Shown piece after piece: positions 1 through 8,380 of a stretch of 64,000 nucleotides of DNA. Below the pieces are notes generated by a model. The model searched no databases. It was not told the origin of the DNA and saw nothing but the letters and a program-made list of their open reading frames with translations. The DNA comes from an uncultured Jannaschia sp. GTDB taxonomy: Bacteria > Pseudomonadota > Alphaproteobacteria > Rhodobacterales > Rhodobacteraceae. The stretch is from assembly GCF_947494025.1 (NCBI RefSeq), contig NZ_CANLTQ010000005.1:1-64000 (forward strand), read 5' to 3'. The translations under genes and the position numbers were made by a program. The first letter of the stretch is position 1. Every line of letters begins with the position of its first letter.

Positions 1-78
1 TCGGGTTCGGGTTCGGGTTCGGGTTCGGGTTCGGGTTCGGGTTCGGGTTCGGGTTCGGGTTCGGGTTCGGGTTCGGGA
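1..78. repeat. In-frame hexanucleotide tandem repeat (tcgggt)n encoding Pro-Glu
   Basis: Thirteen consecutive hexamers, the last one imperfect (tcggga), fill positions 1-78 and probably continue past the left edge. On the minus strand each unit reads GAA-CCC, so it adds one Glu-Pro dipeptide to the CAP-domain protein without disturbing the frame. Such a hexamer tract can change copy number by slippage while keeping the frame, so linker length may vary between strains. Confidence 0.93.
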
Positions 79-569
79 AGCGGGTCGGGATCCGGCTCGG
101 GCGTCAAGCCAGTATCGATCTCCACGTCTGCCGTGGTGGTCGCGAAATGCTGGGTCACCATGATCGCGTCCCAGCCGGCGAATTCCCCGATCTCGACACC
201 GATTCCGAGATAGTCGAAATCCGGGTTCAGGATGTTCGCGCGATGCGGCGCGCTGTCCATCAGTGCGGCGTGGAGCGCCGCCACATCGTCGGCGTAGCCG
301 TCGTCGCCGCGCTCGCTCCGCCAGCCGATGTTCTCCCCCGAGGCGGAATTACCGCTGAACTCGAACCCTGCCGTTTCCATGCGCGCCTTCGACCCGTCCC
401 CGTCCGCGCCGACATGAGAGAACGTCTGCTCCTGCAGCATCCAGGCGCTATGGTCCTCCGACGAGGCGTTGAGACGGAATTCGAGGTCGAGCGGGTCGAA
501 TCCCCGCTCGATCCGCTCCGCGTTGACGAGCGTCGTCATCAACCGTTCGAGTTCGCTTGCCGCAGACAT
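1..569 (-). CDS. CAP/SCP-like (PF00188-type) domain protein, C-terminus beyond window
   Basis: The frame opens at an ATG at 569, has a TAG immediately upstream in frame and an AGGGA ribosome site about 10 nt before it, and runs off the left edge after about 189 codons. Residues ~1-150 carry the CAP signatures: HSAWM and HVGADG near the N-terminus, then GENIGW, HRANIL and a C-terminal MVTQHF. In the CAP family the His/Glu set lines a conserved cleft; bacterial members are usually secreted and functionally obscure. No signal peptide is visible, so export, if any, would need a C-terminal signal, as with RTX-type secretion; that part is outside the window. The domain is followed by Pro-Glu dipeptide repeats that probably form a stiff extended linker. 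The family call is firm; the role is unknown. Confidence 0.8.
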   Translation of the reverse strand, partial: MSAASELERLMTTLVNAERIERGFDPLDLEFRLNASSEDHSAWMLQEQTFSHVGADGDGSKARMETAGFEFSGNSASGENIGWRSERGDDGYADDVAALHAALMDSAPHRANILNPDFDYLGIGVEIGEFAGWDAIMVTQHFATTTADVEIDTGLTPEPDPDPLPEPEPEPEPEPEPEPEPEPEPEPEP

Positions 570-690
570 CTATGAACAATCCCTTTGATCTCGTGCCGAT
601 CCCCGCATGCCCCGGCCGCGCCGCTCGCAGAGGATCATGACGAACACGACCTTAACCAGTCGAGCGGTCCGCGTCTGCACATAATGAGGG

Positions 691-1794
691 TCAGCCGATC
701 CGCCCGCCGGCCTCCCCGACCTGCCCGCGGTGGAGCAGGAAATGGTCCAGCACGACGCAGGCCATCATCGCCTCCGCCACCGGAACGGCGCGGATGCCGA
801 CGCAGGGGTCGTGCCGCCCCTTGGTGACGATCGTCGTTTCCTCGCCGGTCTTCGTGATCGTGCGCCGCTCCGACAGGATCGAGGAGGTCGGCTTCACCGC
901 GAAGCGCACCACGACGTCCTGCCCGGTACTGATCCCGCCGAGGATGCCGCCCGCGTGGTTGGAGGAATAGACCGGTCCGTCCGGCCCCATCCCGATTTCG
1001 TCGGCATTGTCGCGCCCGGTCAGGCGCGCGGCCTGCATCCCCTCGCCGATCTCGACGCCCTTGACGGCGTTGATCGACATCATCGCGGCGGCGAGGTCGG
1101 TGTCGAGCTTGCCGTAGACCGGCGCGCCGAGCCCCGCCGGCAGGCCCCGCGCCACGCATTCGATGACCGCGCCGACCGAGTTGTGATCGTCCCGGCGCAG
1201 CCAGTCGAGATGCTTGGCAAAGGCCGACGCCGCGTCCGCGTCCGGGCACCAGAAGTCGTTGCGCCCGATTTCGTCCCAGTCGAAGCGCGCCCGGTCGATG
1301 TCGAGCGGCCCCATCGCCACCATGTAGCCGGTGATCCGCACGTCCGGCAGGAGCGCGTGGAGCGCCGCCCGCGCCACGCCGCCCGCCGCGACCCGCGCGG
1401 CCGTCTCCCGCGCGCTCGACCGTCCGCCGCCGCGATAGTCGCGGATGCCGTATTTCTGCCAGTAGGTGATGTCCGCATGGCCAGGGCGGAACTTCTCCGC
1501 GATCTCCCCGTAATCCTTGGAGCGCTGATCGGTGTTGCGGATGAGAAGCTGGATCGGCGTGCCCGTCGACCGCCCCTCGAAGACGCCCGACAGGATCTCC
1601 ACCGCGTCAGGCTCCTTGCGTTGCGTGGTGTGCTTCGACTGGCCGGGCTTGCGGCGGTCCAGCCAGCGCTGCAGCGCCTCTGTCTCGATGGGCACCCCCG
1701 GCGGGCAGCCGTCCACCGTGGCGCCCAGGGCAGGGCCGTGGCTTTCGCCCCAGGTGGTGACGCGGAACAGGTGTCCGAAAGAGTTCAGGGACAT
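691..1794 (-). CDS. aroC: Chorismate synthase
   Basis: Catalyses the last shikimate-pathway step in the cytoplasm, 5-enolpyruvylshikimate-3-phosphate to chorismate, using reduced FMN as catalyst. The 367-residue product matches the usual family length (about 360). Diagnostic segments are GESHG at residues 16-20, the basic loop at [17 protein letters not shown], and the conserved [19 protein letters not shown] block. An upstream in-frame extension to 1872 exists, but the ATG at 1794 is preferred because it is preceded by a GGAGGGG ribosome site and starts with the canonical [20 protein letters not shown]. It is transcribed away from the divergent symporter gene and probably stands alone. Confidence 0.97.
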   Translation of the reverse strand: MSLNSFGHLFRVTTWGESHGPALGATVDGCPPGVPIETEALQRWLDRRKPGQSKHTTQRKEPDAVEILSGVFEGRSTGTPIQLLIRNTDQRSKDYGEIAEKFRPGHADITYWQKYGIRDYRGGGRSSARETAARVAAGGVARAALHALLPDVRITGYMVAMGPLDIDRARFDWDEIGRNDFWCPDADAASAFAKHLDWLRRDDHNSVGAVIECVARGLPAGLGAPVYGKLDTDLAAAMMSINAVKGVEIGEGMQAARLTGRDNADEIGMGPDGPVYSSNHAGGILGGISTGQDVVVRFAVKPTSSILSERRTITKTGEETTIVTKGRHDPCVGIRAVPVAEAMMACVVLDHFLLHRGQVGEAGGRIG

Positions 1795-1880
1795 GAGCCC
1801 CTCCGATTTGCCCAATTCCCCCCTGACTAGGCGATTCCGGGCCGGTCCGCCATGTCGCCCGCCCGGCGCCACATCAGCCT

Positions 1881-1938
1881 TTGGTCAAACGTATAATTTG
1901 TGTAAACATGATGGCGTTGCGTCAACGGGAGCGCCGAG
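1881..1938 (+). promoter_or_regulatory. AT-rich promoter region of the symporter gene
   Basis: A short AT-rich island in otherwise GC-rich sequence contains a perfect TATAAT at 1892-1897. The small inverted repeat TTTG-GT-CAAA lies just before it (1880-1889). No good -35 hexamer is found 16-18 nt upstream, so an activator-dependent promoter is possible. A GGGAG ribosome site follows before the ATG at 1939. Confidence 0.45.
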
Positions 1939-3270
1939 ATGGCTCATGCACGTGTCAAGGGTTCGGAAAAGCTGTCCCTGACAGCCAAGATCATGATTGC
2001 GATGGGGCTCGGTATCGTCGTGGGGGTCCTCCTCGACATGCTCGACTCCCCGTTCGTCGACACGCACGTCGTCGCCGGCTTCTTCGGCATGATCGGGACG
2101 ATGTTCGTCAATGCCCTGAAGATGCTGGTGGTCCCGCTGGTCTTCTTCTCGCTTCTGACCGGCGTCACCGGGATCGGCGACATCCGCATCCTGGGCAGGG
2201 TCGGAGGCAAGTCCTTCGCGCTCTACATCTTCACTACGGCCTGCGCGATCGGCATGGCCATCATCCTCGCCCTCCTGATCGGGCCGGGGTCCGGCTTCGA
2301 CATGGAGGGGGTCGACACTTCCGGCGTCACCGGGGCCGAGGCGCCGTCGGTCTGGTCGACCTTTGCGGCCATCGTGCCGACCAATCCGATCCAGGCCTTC
2401 GCCTCGGGCGAGATGCTCCAGGTGATCTTCTACACCGTCATCCTCGGCATCGCCGCCCTGATGATGGGCGACGCGGCCAAGCCCTTCACCGAGGCGTGCG
2501 GTTTCATGAACGAACTGGTCATGAAGGTCGTCGGCATCGTCATGACCTTCGCGCCCTACGGGGTTTTCGCGCTGATCGCCAAGACCTTCGCCGAGCAGGG
2601 GATCGGCCTCTTCGTCCCGGTCATGGCCTATGTCGCGACGCTGGTTCTGGCGCTGTTCCTGCACCTGTTCGGGACGCTGTCGCTGCTGCTCAAGACGCTG
2701 TCGGGGTTGAACCCGATCACCTTCATGCAGAAGCTGCGCCCGGCCCAGGTCTTCGCCTTCTCCACGGCGAGTTCGAACGCCACGATCCCGGTCACCTACC
2801 GGGCCGTCACCGAACGGGTCGGCGTGGACAAGGGCGTCGCGTCCTTCTGCATCCCGTTCGGCGCGACCATCAACATGGATGGCACCGCGATCATGCAGGG
2901 CGTGGCGACGGTGTTCCTCGCCAACGTCTATGGCATCGACCTCGGCCTGACCGGCTACATTACCGTGGTCGGCATGGCGATCCTCGCCTCGATCGGGACG
3001 GCGGGCGTGCCGGGCGTGGGTCTGGTGATGCTCACGATGGTGCTGACCCAGGTCGGCCTGCCGATCGAGGGCGTGGCGATCATCCTCGGCGTGGACCGCC
3101 TGATGGACATGATCCGCACCGCGGTGAACATCACCGGCGATGCGGTGGTCACCACCATCGTCGCCCGGGGCGAGGGCAAGGTCGACCTCGGCGTCTTCGA
3201 CGACCCGGAAGCGGGCGTCCTGACCGAGGACGTGACCGACATCCCGGCCCATGCGCAGCCGGCCCAATGA
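1939..3270 (+). CDS. Dicarboxylate/amino acid:cation symporter (SDF/DAACS family)
   Basis: A 443-residue integral membrane carrier of the GltP/DctA family, which couples uptake of glutamate, aspartate or C4-dicarboxylates to Na+ or H+. The hairpin and binding-site signatures are present: the serine-rich STASSNATIPVT segment (HP1 region), INMDGTA in TM7, GTAGVPG (HP2 region) and the terminal DRLMDMIRTAVNITGDAV helix with the substrate-contacting Asp, Arg and Asn. The N-terminal TM helix starts around residue 17. Which substrate is used cannot be read from sequence. Acidic residues replace a structured tail at the C-terminus. A monocistronic unit is likely, with its own promoter at 1881-1938. 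Confidence 0.92.
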   Translation: MAHARVKGSEKLSLTAKIMIAMGLGIVVGVLLDMLDSPFVDTHVVAGFFGMIGTMFVNALKMLVVPLVFFSLLTGVTGIGDIRILGRVGGKSFALYIFTTACAIGMAIILALLIGPGSGFDMEGVDTSGVTGAEAPSVWSTFAAIVPTNPIQAFASGEMLQVIFYTVILGIAALMMGDAAKPFTEACGFMNELVMKVVGIVMTFAPYGVFALIAKTFAEQGIGLFVPVMAYVATLVLALFLHLFGTLSLLLKTLSGLNPITFMQKLRPAQVFAFSTASSNATIPVTYRAVTERVGVDKGVASFCIPFGATINMDGTAIMQGVATVFLANVYGIDLGLTGYITVVGMAILASIGTAGVPGVGLVMLTMVLTQVGLPIEGVAIILGVDRLMDMIRTAVNITGDAVVTTIVARGEGKVDLGVFDDPEAGVLTEDVTDIPAHAQPAQ

Positions 3271-3365
3271 GCAACCGTCCTCGCCGCCCTCCGCGGCAGG
3301 GGCCACACCCTTTCCCGCCTCGGGGAGTCCGGCACAGGGCTGAGATGCGCAAGCGGACCCGCTGA

Positions 3366-3820
3366 ACCGCCCCGGAGGACGGGCATATCCGCGTGAACGG
3401 CACGGGCATCACGGCACCGTTCCCGGCCAACCGGCCGCTCCCGATCCTGTTTTCAGGACCAGACCCTGTTTCCGCACCTGAATGTCGCGAAGAATGTCGC
3501 GCTCGACCTGTGCCCGGACCTGCGACCCGACGCCGAACAGCGGCGCGACCGCGACGCCGTGCTGGCCCGCATCGGTCTGGGCGCGATGAACGACCGCCTG
3601 CCCGGCGACCTGTCCGGCGGCCCAGCAGGGCTGCGCCGCCCTCGCGCTCCTGCGGCGCAGCCCCGACTCCTGCGCGACGAACCGTTCGGCGCGCGGCCCC
3701 GCGCGCGCCTGCGGGATGCTGACGCTCCTGCGGGACAGGGCGCGGGCAGAAGGGCTTTCGGTCCTGATGGTAACGCACGACCCGGCGGATGCTTTCCGCC
3801 GGTCCGCCGACGGCGATGCG
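3366..3820 (+). pseudogene. Relic of a ThiQ-like ABC transporter ATPase
   Basis: Pieces of one ABC ATPase can be read in order across all three forward frames. The frame at 3366-3450 gives a segment ending in VNGTGITAPFPANRPLPILF. The frame from 3451 gives FQDQTLFPHLNVAKNVALDL and then an LSGG signature near 3617. A short piece, QQGCAALALL, lies in another frame, followed by LLRDEPFGARPRARLR (a Walker B equivalent) and, from 3716, SVLMVTHDPADAF (the switch-His region). At least three frameshifts separate these pieces and the Walker A half is missing. The wording of the conserved segments is closest to thiamine ThiQ ATPases. No ThiB or ThiP partner is present, so this is a decaying leftover and not a working gene. 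Confidence 0.82.
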
Positions 3821-3823
3821 CGA

Positions 3824-4282
3824 CTATCCGGGCTGAGGGTTCCGGCGCAGCACCGACGCGTTCAGCGCCGCCGCGTAAATCAGCCAGGCGACATAGGGAA
3901 CGACCGCGTAGCAGGCGAGCGTATCGATCCGGCTCAGGGAGGCGGCAAGTGCGACCGCGGCCAGCAGCAGGCACAGGATCACCACGAGCGCCGCCCGCAT
4001 CCGGTGCAAGCCGAAGAAGACCGGGGTCCACAGCGTGTTGAGCGCGATCTGCAGCGACCAGAGCGCCATCGGCAACGCCGCCCCCTCGCGCCCTGCCACG
4101 CGCGCCGCAGCGAAGGCCAGAAGAACGTAAAGGATCGTCCAAGCCACGGGAAAGAGCCGGTCGGGCGGCGTCCAGACCGGCTTCGCGAGCCCCGCATACC
4201 AAGCGCCCGGCCGGAACAGCACGCCCGTCGCCGCAGCCGCACCGCAGGCGCCGAGGAAGACGGGGAACAGGGTCCAGTCCAT
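3824..4282 (-). CDS. tspO: TspO/MBR family tryptophan-rich sensory protein
   Basis: A 152-residue five-helix membrane protein of the TspO (CrtK, peripheral benzodiazepine receptor) family, which binds porphyrins and in Rhodobacter modulates pigment gene expression in response to oxygen. Typical features are the tryptophan-rich WYAGLAKPVWTPPDRLFP segment, WTILY, LWSLQIALNTLWTPVFFGLH and the C-terminal YAVVPYVAWLIYAAALN. The ATG at 4282 lies 2 nt after the stop of the CrtI-like gene, so the two are probably co-transcribed, the classical carotenoid-cluster arrangement. Its 3' end abuts the thiQ-like relic. Confidence 0.93.
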   Translation of the reverse strand: MDWTLFPVFLGACGAAAATGVLFRPGAWYAGLAKPVWTPPDRLFPVAWTILYVLLAFAAARVAGREGAALPMALWSLQIALNTLWTPVFFGLHRMRAALVVILCLLLAAVALAASLSRIDTLACYAVVPYVAWLIYAAALNASVLRRNPQPG

Positions 4283-4284
4283 CG

Positions 4285-5634
4285 TCACAGCGCCGCCGGC
4301 AGGGGCAGGTTCCGCACCAGCGCCTCCGCGCCGGAGATCGCCCCCGCCACGCCCCCTTCGGGTCCGGGCACCAGATGGAGGAACCCGGTCCCCGCCATGG
4401 CGGAATGCCCGCCGGCCGGCAGGCCGTGCAGGGTGCCGAACCGGCGCCGCACGTCCTCGGGCGTGAACAACATCTCCGCCGTCAGATGCCGCGCGAGGCC
4501 CGGCAGGACCTGCGCCTCGATCCGCGCCAGCAGACGGTCGCGGAGCGCCCCCGCCTCGCCGGACCATTTCGGCCCGCCGCGATGGCCCAGATGCGGAACG
4601 GGGACCAGCGCGTAGAACGTGTCCCCGCCCTCCGGCGCGGCGGAGCAATCGTCGAGCGAGGTCCGCCGCAGATGGATCAGCGGTTCGACGGGAACGCGGC
4701 CTCGCGCGACCGTCCGCAGGTTCGCCGCGATGTTAGGGCCCGCGACCATCGTGCTGGCCCCGATATCGGGCCATAGATCGGCCGTCTCGCGGGTGCCGAA
4801 ATGCCAGACGAACAGGCCGAGCGCCTCCGCGGGCGCGCGGCGCGACGGGGGGACGGTGCCCACGATCACGACGTCGGCCTCCAGCCGCTCGCCCCCGGCC
4901 AGCTCGACATGCCGGGCGGAGGCCGCGACCACCTCGACGCCGGCGCGCAAGTCGCCGCCCTGCGCCTCGACCGCGTCGGCCATCGCGCGCGCGACGTCGC
5001 CCAGCCCGCCATTCGCGGCGACGAGGCCGTGGCGGGTCATCGCCGGAAAGCACAGCTCCGGATCGGCGGTCAGCGGGTTCTGACCCACCATAATCGGCGG
5101 GCAGGCCATCATCGTGCGCAGCTTCTCGTTGCTCAGATGGGTCGCGACGCGCCGCATGACGCCGCCCCGGGCACGCGAACGGAACCGCTCGAAAAGACCG
5201 CGGAACCCGCCCCAGGGCCGCGCGCGCGCCTCGTTCCAGAGCGCGTTCCACCCTTCGAGGTCGCCGGGCGAGATACGCCGAACCGCGTCTTCCATTCCCT
5301 CGGCCCGGGCCTCGACGCGGGTCCCGTCCTCCCAGTGGAACGACCAGAGCGGATCGGGCGCGACGAGGGCGAGCACGTCGGGATCGTGCCCGCATTCGAG
5401 GAACAGCCGCCGGAGCGCGTCCGGATGGCTGAGCAGCGTCGGCCCCAGATCGAAGCGATGGCCCCCGGACTCGACGGAGATCGCCCTCCCGCCCGGCGCC
5501 TCCTGCCGATCGACGACGGTGACGCGCCATCCCGCCGCCCCGAGCCGCATCGCGACGGCGAGGCCGCCGAACCCGGCACCGACGACAATGGCATGCGGAC
5601 CGGATCCGTCGCTTGCTGAAAAGGGGAGCGTCAT
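4285..5634 (-). CDS. CrtI-family FAD-dependent carotenoid (phytoene-type) desaturase
   Basis: A 449-residue amine-oxidase-like flavoprotein. An N-terminal dinucleotide site (VVGAGFGGLAVAMRL, then VTVVDRQEAPGGRA, residues ~16-50) is followed by FDLGPTLLSHPDALRRLF, which matches the CrtI substrate/FAD segment. CrtI enzymes desaturate phytoene or later carotenoids at the membrane. The protein is some 40-50 residues shorter than standard CrtI. The usual C-terminal flavin motif of the form GTHPGGGIPGV is replaced by GTGFLHLVPGPEGGVAGAIS. It may therefore act on another carotenoid intermediate or be a divergent oxidoreductase. Neighbours tspO (downstream) and idi (divergent) support an isoprenoid role. 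The start is uncertain; no strong ribosome site precedes 5634. Confidence 0.75.
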   Translation of the reverse strand: MTLPFSASDGSGPHAIVVGAGFGGLAVAMRLGAAGWRVTVVDRQEAPGGRAISVESGGHRFDLGPTLLSHPDALRRLFLECGHDPDVLALVAPDPLWSFHWEDGTRVEARAEGMEDAVRRISPGDLEGWNALWNEARARPWGGFRGLFERFRSRARGGVMRRVATHLSNEKLRTMMACPPIMVGQNPLTADPELCFPAMTRHGLVAANGGLGDVARAMADAVEAQGGDLRAGVEVVAASARHVELAGGERLEADVVIVGTVPPSRRAPAEALGLFVWHFGTRETADLWPDIGASTMVAGPNIAANLRTVARGRVPVEPLIHLRRTSLDDCSAAPEGGDTFYALVPVPHLGHRGGPKWSGEAGALRDRLLARIEAQVLPGLARHLTAEMLFTPEDVRRRFGTLHGLPAGGHSAMAGTGFLHLVPGPEGGVAGAISGAEALVRNLPLPAAL

Positions 5635-5883
5635 GGATGTCTTTCGAGGATCAAGGACGACACGTAGCGTTCCGGCGGCGCCACATGCAACAAGACCGAT
5701 CGCCGCAACCTGCCCGGCGACACGAAGCGCCGGACATGCCGCACACGCCCCGGATGCAGCGCCCGCCCGGGCGGGCCGCTGCGGGACCGGAGCCTCATGC
5801 GGTTGACGCGGGCCGCACGGGTTTCACTTCCTCGTCCAGCCCGTCTAGACAGGCGCGGTTCATCCCGGCCGACGAGGACATGC

Positions 5884-6450
5884 ATGCCATCCGACGACAC
5901 GATGATCCCCGCCTGGGTGGACGGGACGCTCCGGCCGATGCCCAAGCTCGAGACGCACGAACGGGGGCTACCCCACAAGGCGATCTCGGTCTTCGTGCTT
6001 CGGGACGACGCGATGCTGCTGCAGCAGCGCGCGGAGGGAAAATATCATACCCCGAACCTCTGGGCGAACACCTGCTGCACCCATCCGCATTGGGAGGAAT
6101 CGTCCGCGGACTGCGCCGAGCGCCGCCTCCGGGAGGAGCTTGGGATCGCCGGCCTGCCCCTCGTTCCGCGCGGCACGGTCGAATACCGCGCCGAGGTGGG
6201 CGGGGGCATGGTGGAGCACGAGGTCGTCGATCTCTTCGTGGGCCTCGCCGGCCCGGATCTGCGCATCGAGCCCGACCCGGAGGAGGTGCAGGCCCACCGC
6301 TGGATCGCCCTCGACGCGCTCGCCGCGGAGATCGCCGCCGAGCCGGAGCGCTTCACCCCTTGGCTGCGCATCTACATGGTCGAGCACCGGGACCGGATCC
6401 GTGCGGGGGGTGGCATGCCGGCCGATCCGGTCACATATGGCGACGGGTGA
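5884..6450 (+). CDS. idi: Isopentenyl-diphosphate delta-isomerase, type I
   Basis: Interconverts isopentenyl and dimethylallyl diphosphate, feeding carotenoid, quinone and other isoprenoid synthesis. The 188-residue product has the Nudix-fold features of type I enzymes. These are [10 protein letters not shown] with a metal-binding His, the catalytic-Cys segment [12 protein letters not shown], the Nudix-like [11 protein letters not shown] and the acidic-His motif [10 protein letters not shown]. The C-terminal [13 protein letters not shown] matches Rhodobacter Idi. The ATG at 5884 is preceded by an AGGA 5 nt upstream; earlier in-frame starts lack conserved sequence. The gene is divergent from the CrtI-like gene across about 250 bp and lies 13 nt upstream of hslV. 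Confidence 0.95.
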   Translation: MPSDDTMIPAWVDGTLRPMPKLETHERGLPHKAISVFVLRDDAMLLQQRAEGKYHTPNLWANTCCTHPHWEESSADCAERRLREELGIAGLPLVPRGTVEYRAEVGGGMVEHEVVDLFVGLAGPDLRIEPDPEEVQAHRWIALDALAAEIAAEPERFTPWLRIYMVEHRDRIRAGGGMPADPVTYGDG

Positions 6451-6463
6451 GCAGGAGGACGGC

Positions 6464-7012
6464 ATGAGCGAATTTCCGGGCTGGCACGGGACCACCATCA
6501 TCGGCGTCCGCAAGAACGGGCGCATCGTGATCGCGGGCGACGGACAGGTGAGCGTCGGCAACACCGTGATGAAGGGCACTGCGCGCAAGGTGCGCCGCCT
6601 GTCGCCGGGCGGCCACGACGTCGTGGCGGGCTTCGCGGGGTCCACCGCCGACGCCTTCACCCTGCTGGAGCGGCTGGAGAAAAAGCTCGAGGCGACGCCC
6701 GGTCAGCTTGCCCGGGCGAGCGTCGAGCTCGCCAAGGACTGGCGGACCGACAAGTATCTTCAGAAGCTGGAGGCGATGCTGATCGTCACCGACGGCCGGG
6801 ACCTCTTCGTCATCACCGGGGCGGGCGACGTGCTCGAGCCGGAGCACGACGTCGCCGCCATCGGATCGGGCGGGAACTACGCGCTGGCCGCGGCGCGGGC
6901 GATGATCGAGACCGATCTCGACGCCGAGACGATCGCCCGCCGGGCGATGGCGATCGCCGCCGACATCTGCGTCTTCACGAACGGCAACCTGACGCTCGAG
7001 ACGCTCGGCTGA
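6464..7012 (+). CDS. hslV: ATP-dependent protease subunit HslV (ClpQ)
   Basis: Proteolytic dodecamer of the HslUV machine, a cytoplasmic proteasome-like threonine peptidase. The 182-residue protein keeps a 9-residue propeptide ending in WHG before the catalytic Thr10-Thr11, followed by [22 protein letters not shown] and [16 protein letters not shown], all highly conserved. A perfect AGGAGG lies 5 nt before the ATG at 6464. hslU follows 66 nt downstream, so the pair forms the normal hslVU operon. Confidence 0.97.
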   Translation: MSEFPGWHGTTIIGVRKNGRIVIAGDGQVSVGNTVMKGTARKVRRLSPGGHDVVAGFAGSTADAFTLLERLEKKLEATPGQLARASVELAKDWRTDKYLQKLEAMLIVTDGRDLFVITGAGDVLEPEHDVAAIGSGGNYALAAARAMIETDLDAETIARRAMAIAADICVFTNGNLTLETLG

Positions 7013-7078
7013 TCGCCCGCCCGCCCCACGTTGCGTTTGCCGGCAGGCCGCTTAGGTAGGCGCACAAGGAGACCGAGA

Positions 7079-8380
7079 ATGACCGACCTGACCCCGCGCG
7101 AGATCGTGTCCGAGCTGGACCGCTTCATCATCGGCCAGAAGGACGCCAAGCGCGCCGTCGCCGTCGCCCTGCGCAACCGTTGGCGGCGCAAGCAGCTGGG
7201 CGACGACCTGCGCGACGAGGTCTATCCGAAGAACATCCTGATGATCGGCCCCACCGGCGTCGGTAAGACCGAGATCAGCCGCCGGCTGGCCAAGCTCGCC
7301 CGCGCGCCGTTCCTCAAGATCGAGGCGACGAAGTTCACCGAGGTCGGCTATGTCGGCCGCGACGTGGAACAGATCGTCCGCGATCTGGTGGATGCGGCAC
7401 AGGTCATGATTCGCGAGCAGATGCGTGAGGACGTCAAGGAGAAGGCCCATTCCGCCGCCGAGGAGCGGGTGATCTCCGCGCTGGCCGGCGATCAGTCGCG
7501 GGAAGGCACGCGGGAGTCGTTCCGTCGCAAGCTCCGCGCGGGGGAGCTCGACGACAAGGTGATCGAGCTCGAGCTCGCCGACAATTCCAACCCGATGGGC
7601 GGCCTCGCCATCCCCGGCCAGCCGGGCAGCGACCAGATGGCCTCGCTGGGCGAGATGTTCGGCAAGGCCTTCCAGCGGACCGTCAAAAAGCGCCTGACCG
7701 TCGCGGCGAGCTACGAACTTCTGATCGACGAGGAGGCCGACAAGCTTCTGGACGCGGAGACCGTCACCCGCGAGGCGATTCGCGCGGTGGAGCAGAACGG
7801 CATCGTCTTCATCGACGAGATCGACAAGGTCTGCCGCAACGCCGATGCCCGCGGCGCCGACGTGAGCCGCGAAGGGGTGCAGCGCGACCTGCTGCCGCTG
7901 ATCGAGGGCACGACCGTCTCCACCAAGCACGGCACCGTCAAGACCGACCACATCCTGTTCATCGCGTCGGGCGCGTTCCACATCGCCAAGCCCTCGGATC
8001 TCCTGCCGGAATTGCAGGGGCGCCTGCCGATCCGCGTCGAACTTCGCGCGCTGACCGAGGACGATTTCGTCCGCATCCTGACGGAGACGGACAACGCGCT
8101 GACCCGGCAATACACCGCCCTGATGGCGACGGAGCAGGTCACCGTGAGCTTCACCGACGAGGGGATCGCGGCGCTCGCCCGGATCGCCGCGCAGGTGAAC
8201 GAGAGCGTCGAGAACATCGGCGCGCGGCGGCTCTACACCGTGCTCGAGCGTGTCTTCGAGGAGCTGTCCTTCGAAGCGCCCGACAAGGGCGGCACCGATG
8301 TCGTGATCGACGCCGGCTTCGTGGAAGCGCAGCTCGGCGAGCTGTCCCGGTCCGCGGACCTGTCCCGATACGTTCTTTGA
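7079..8380 (+). CDS. hslU: ATP-dependent protease ATPase subunit HslU (ClpY)
   Basis: AAA+ unfoldase that feeds substrates to HslV. The 433-residue protein has Walker A at [11 protein letters not shown] (~residues 56-66), the pore loop EVGYVGRD, an inserted I-domain (~110-240), Walker [11 protein letters not shown], and the sensor and arginine region near [11 protein letters not shown]. The C-terminus ends LSRYVL, the tail that docks into HslV. The ATG at 7079 has AAGGAG 8 nt upstream. The stop overlaps the TTG start of the following MFS gene. Confidence 0.97.
   Translation: MTDLTPREIVSELDRFIIGQKDAKRAVAVALRNRWRRKQLGDDLRDEVYPKNILMIGPTGVGKTEISRRLAKLARAPFLKIEATKFTEVGYVGRDVEQIVRDLVDAAQVMIREQMREDVKEKAHSAAEERVISALAGDQSREGTRESFRRKLRAGELDDKVIELELADNSNPMGGLAIPGQPGSDQMASLGEMFGKAFQRTVKKRLTVAASYELLIDEEADKLLDAETVTREAIRAVEQNGIVFIDEIDKVCRNADARGADVSREGVQRDLLPLIEGTTVSTKHGTVKTDHILFIASGAFHIAKPSDLLPELQGRLPIRVELRALTEDDFVRILTETDNALTRQYTALMATEQVTVSFTDEGIAALARIAAQVNESVENIGARRLYTVLERVFEELSFEAPDKGGTDVVIDAGFVEAQLGELSRSADLSRYVL

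Noticed and set aside
1-78. Telomere-like or CRISPR-like array at the left edge
   Set aside because: The hexamers are contiguous without spacers, keep the reading frame of the CAP protein and encode Glu-Pro; they are a coding repeat.
1885-3306. Long open frame antisense to the symporter gene (473 codons)
   Set aside because: Its product is dominated by Arg, Asp, His, Gly and Glu with no domain, the usual by-product of a high-GC gene on the other strand. The same applies to similar antisense frames over aroC, ctaD, the Pot ATPases and the M81 gene.
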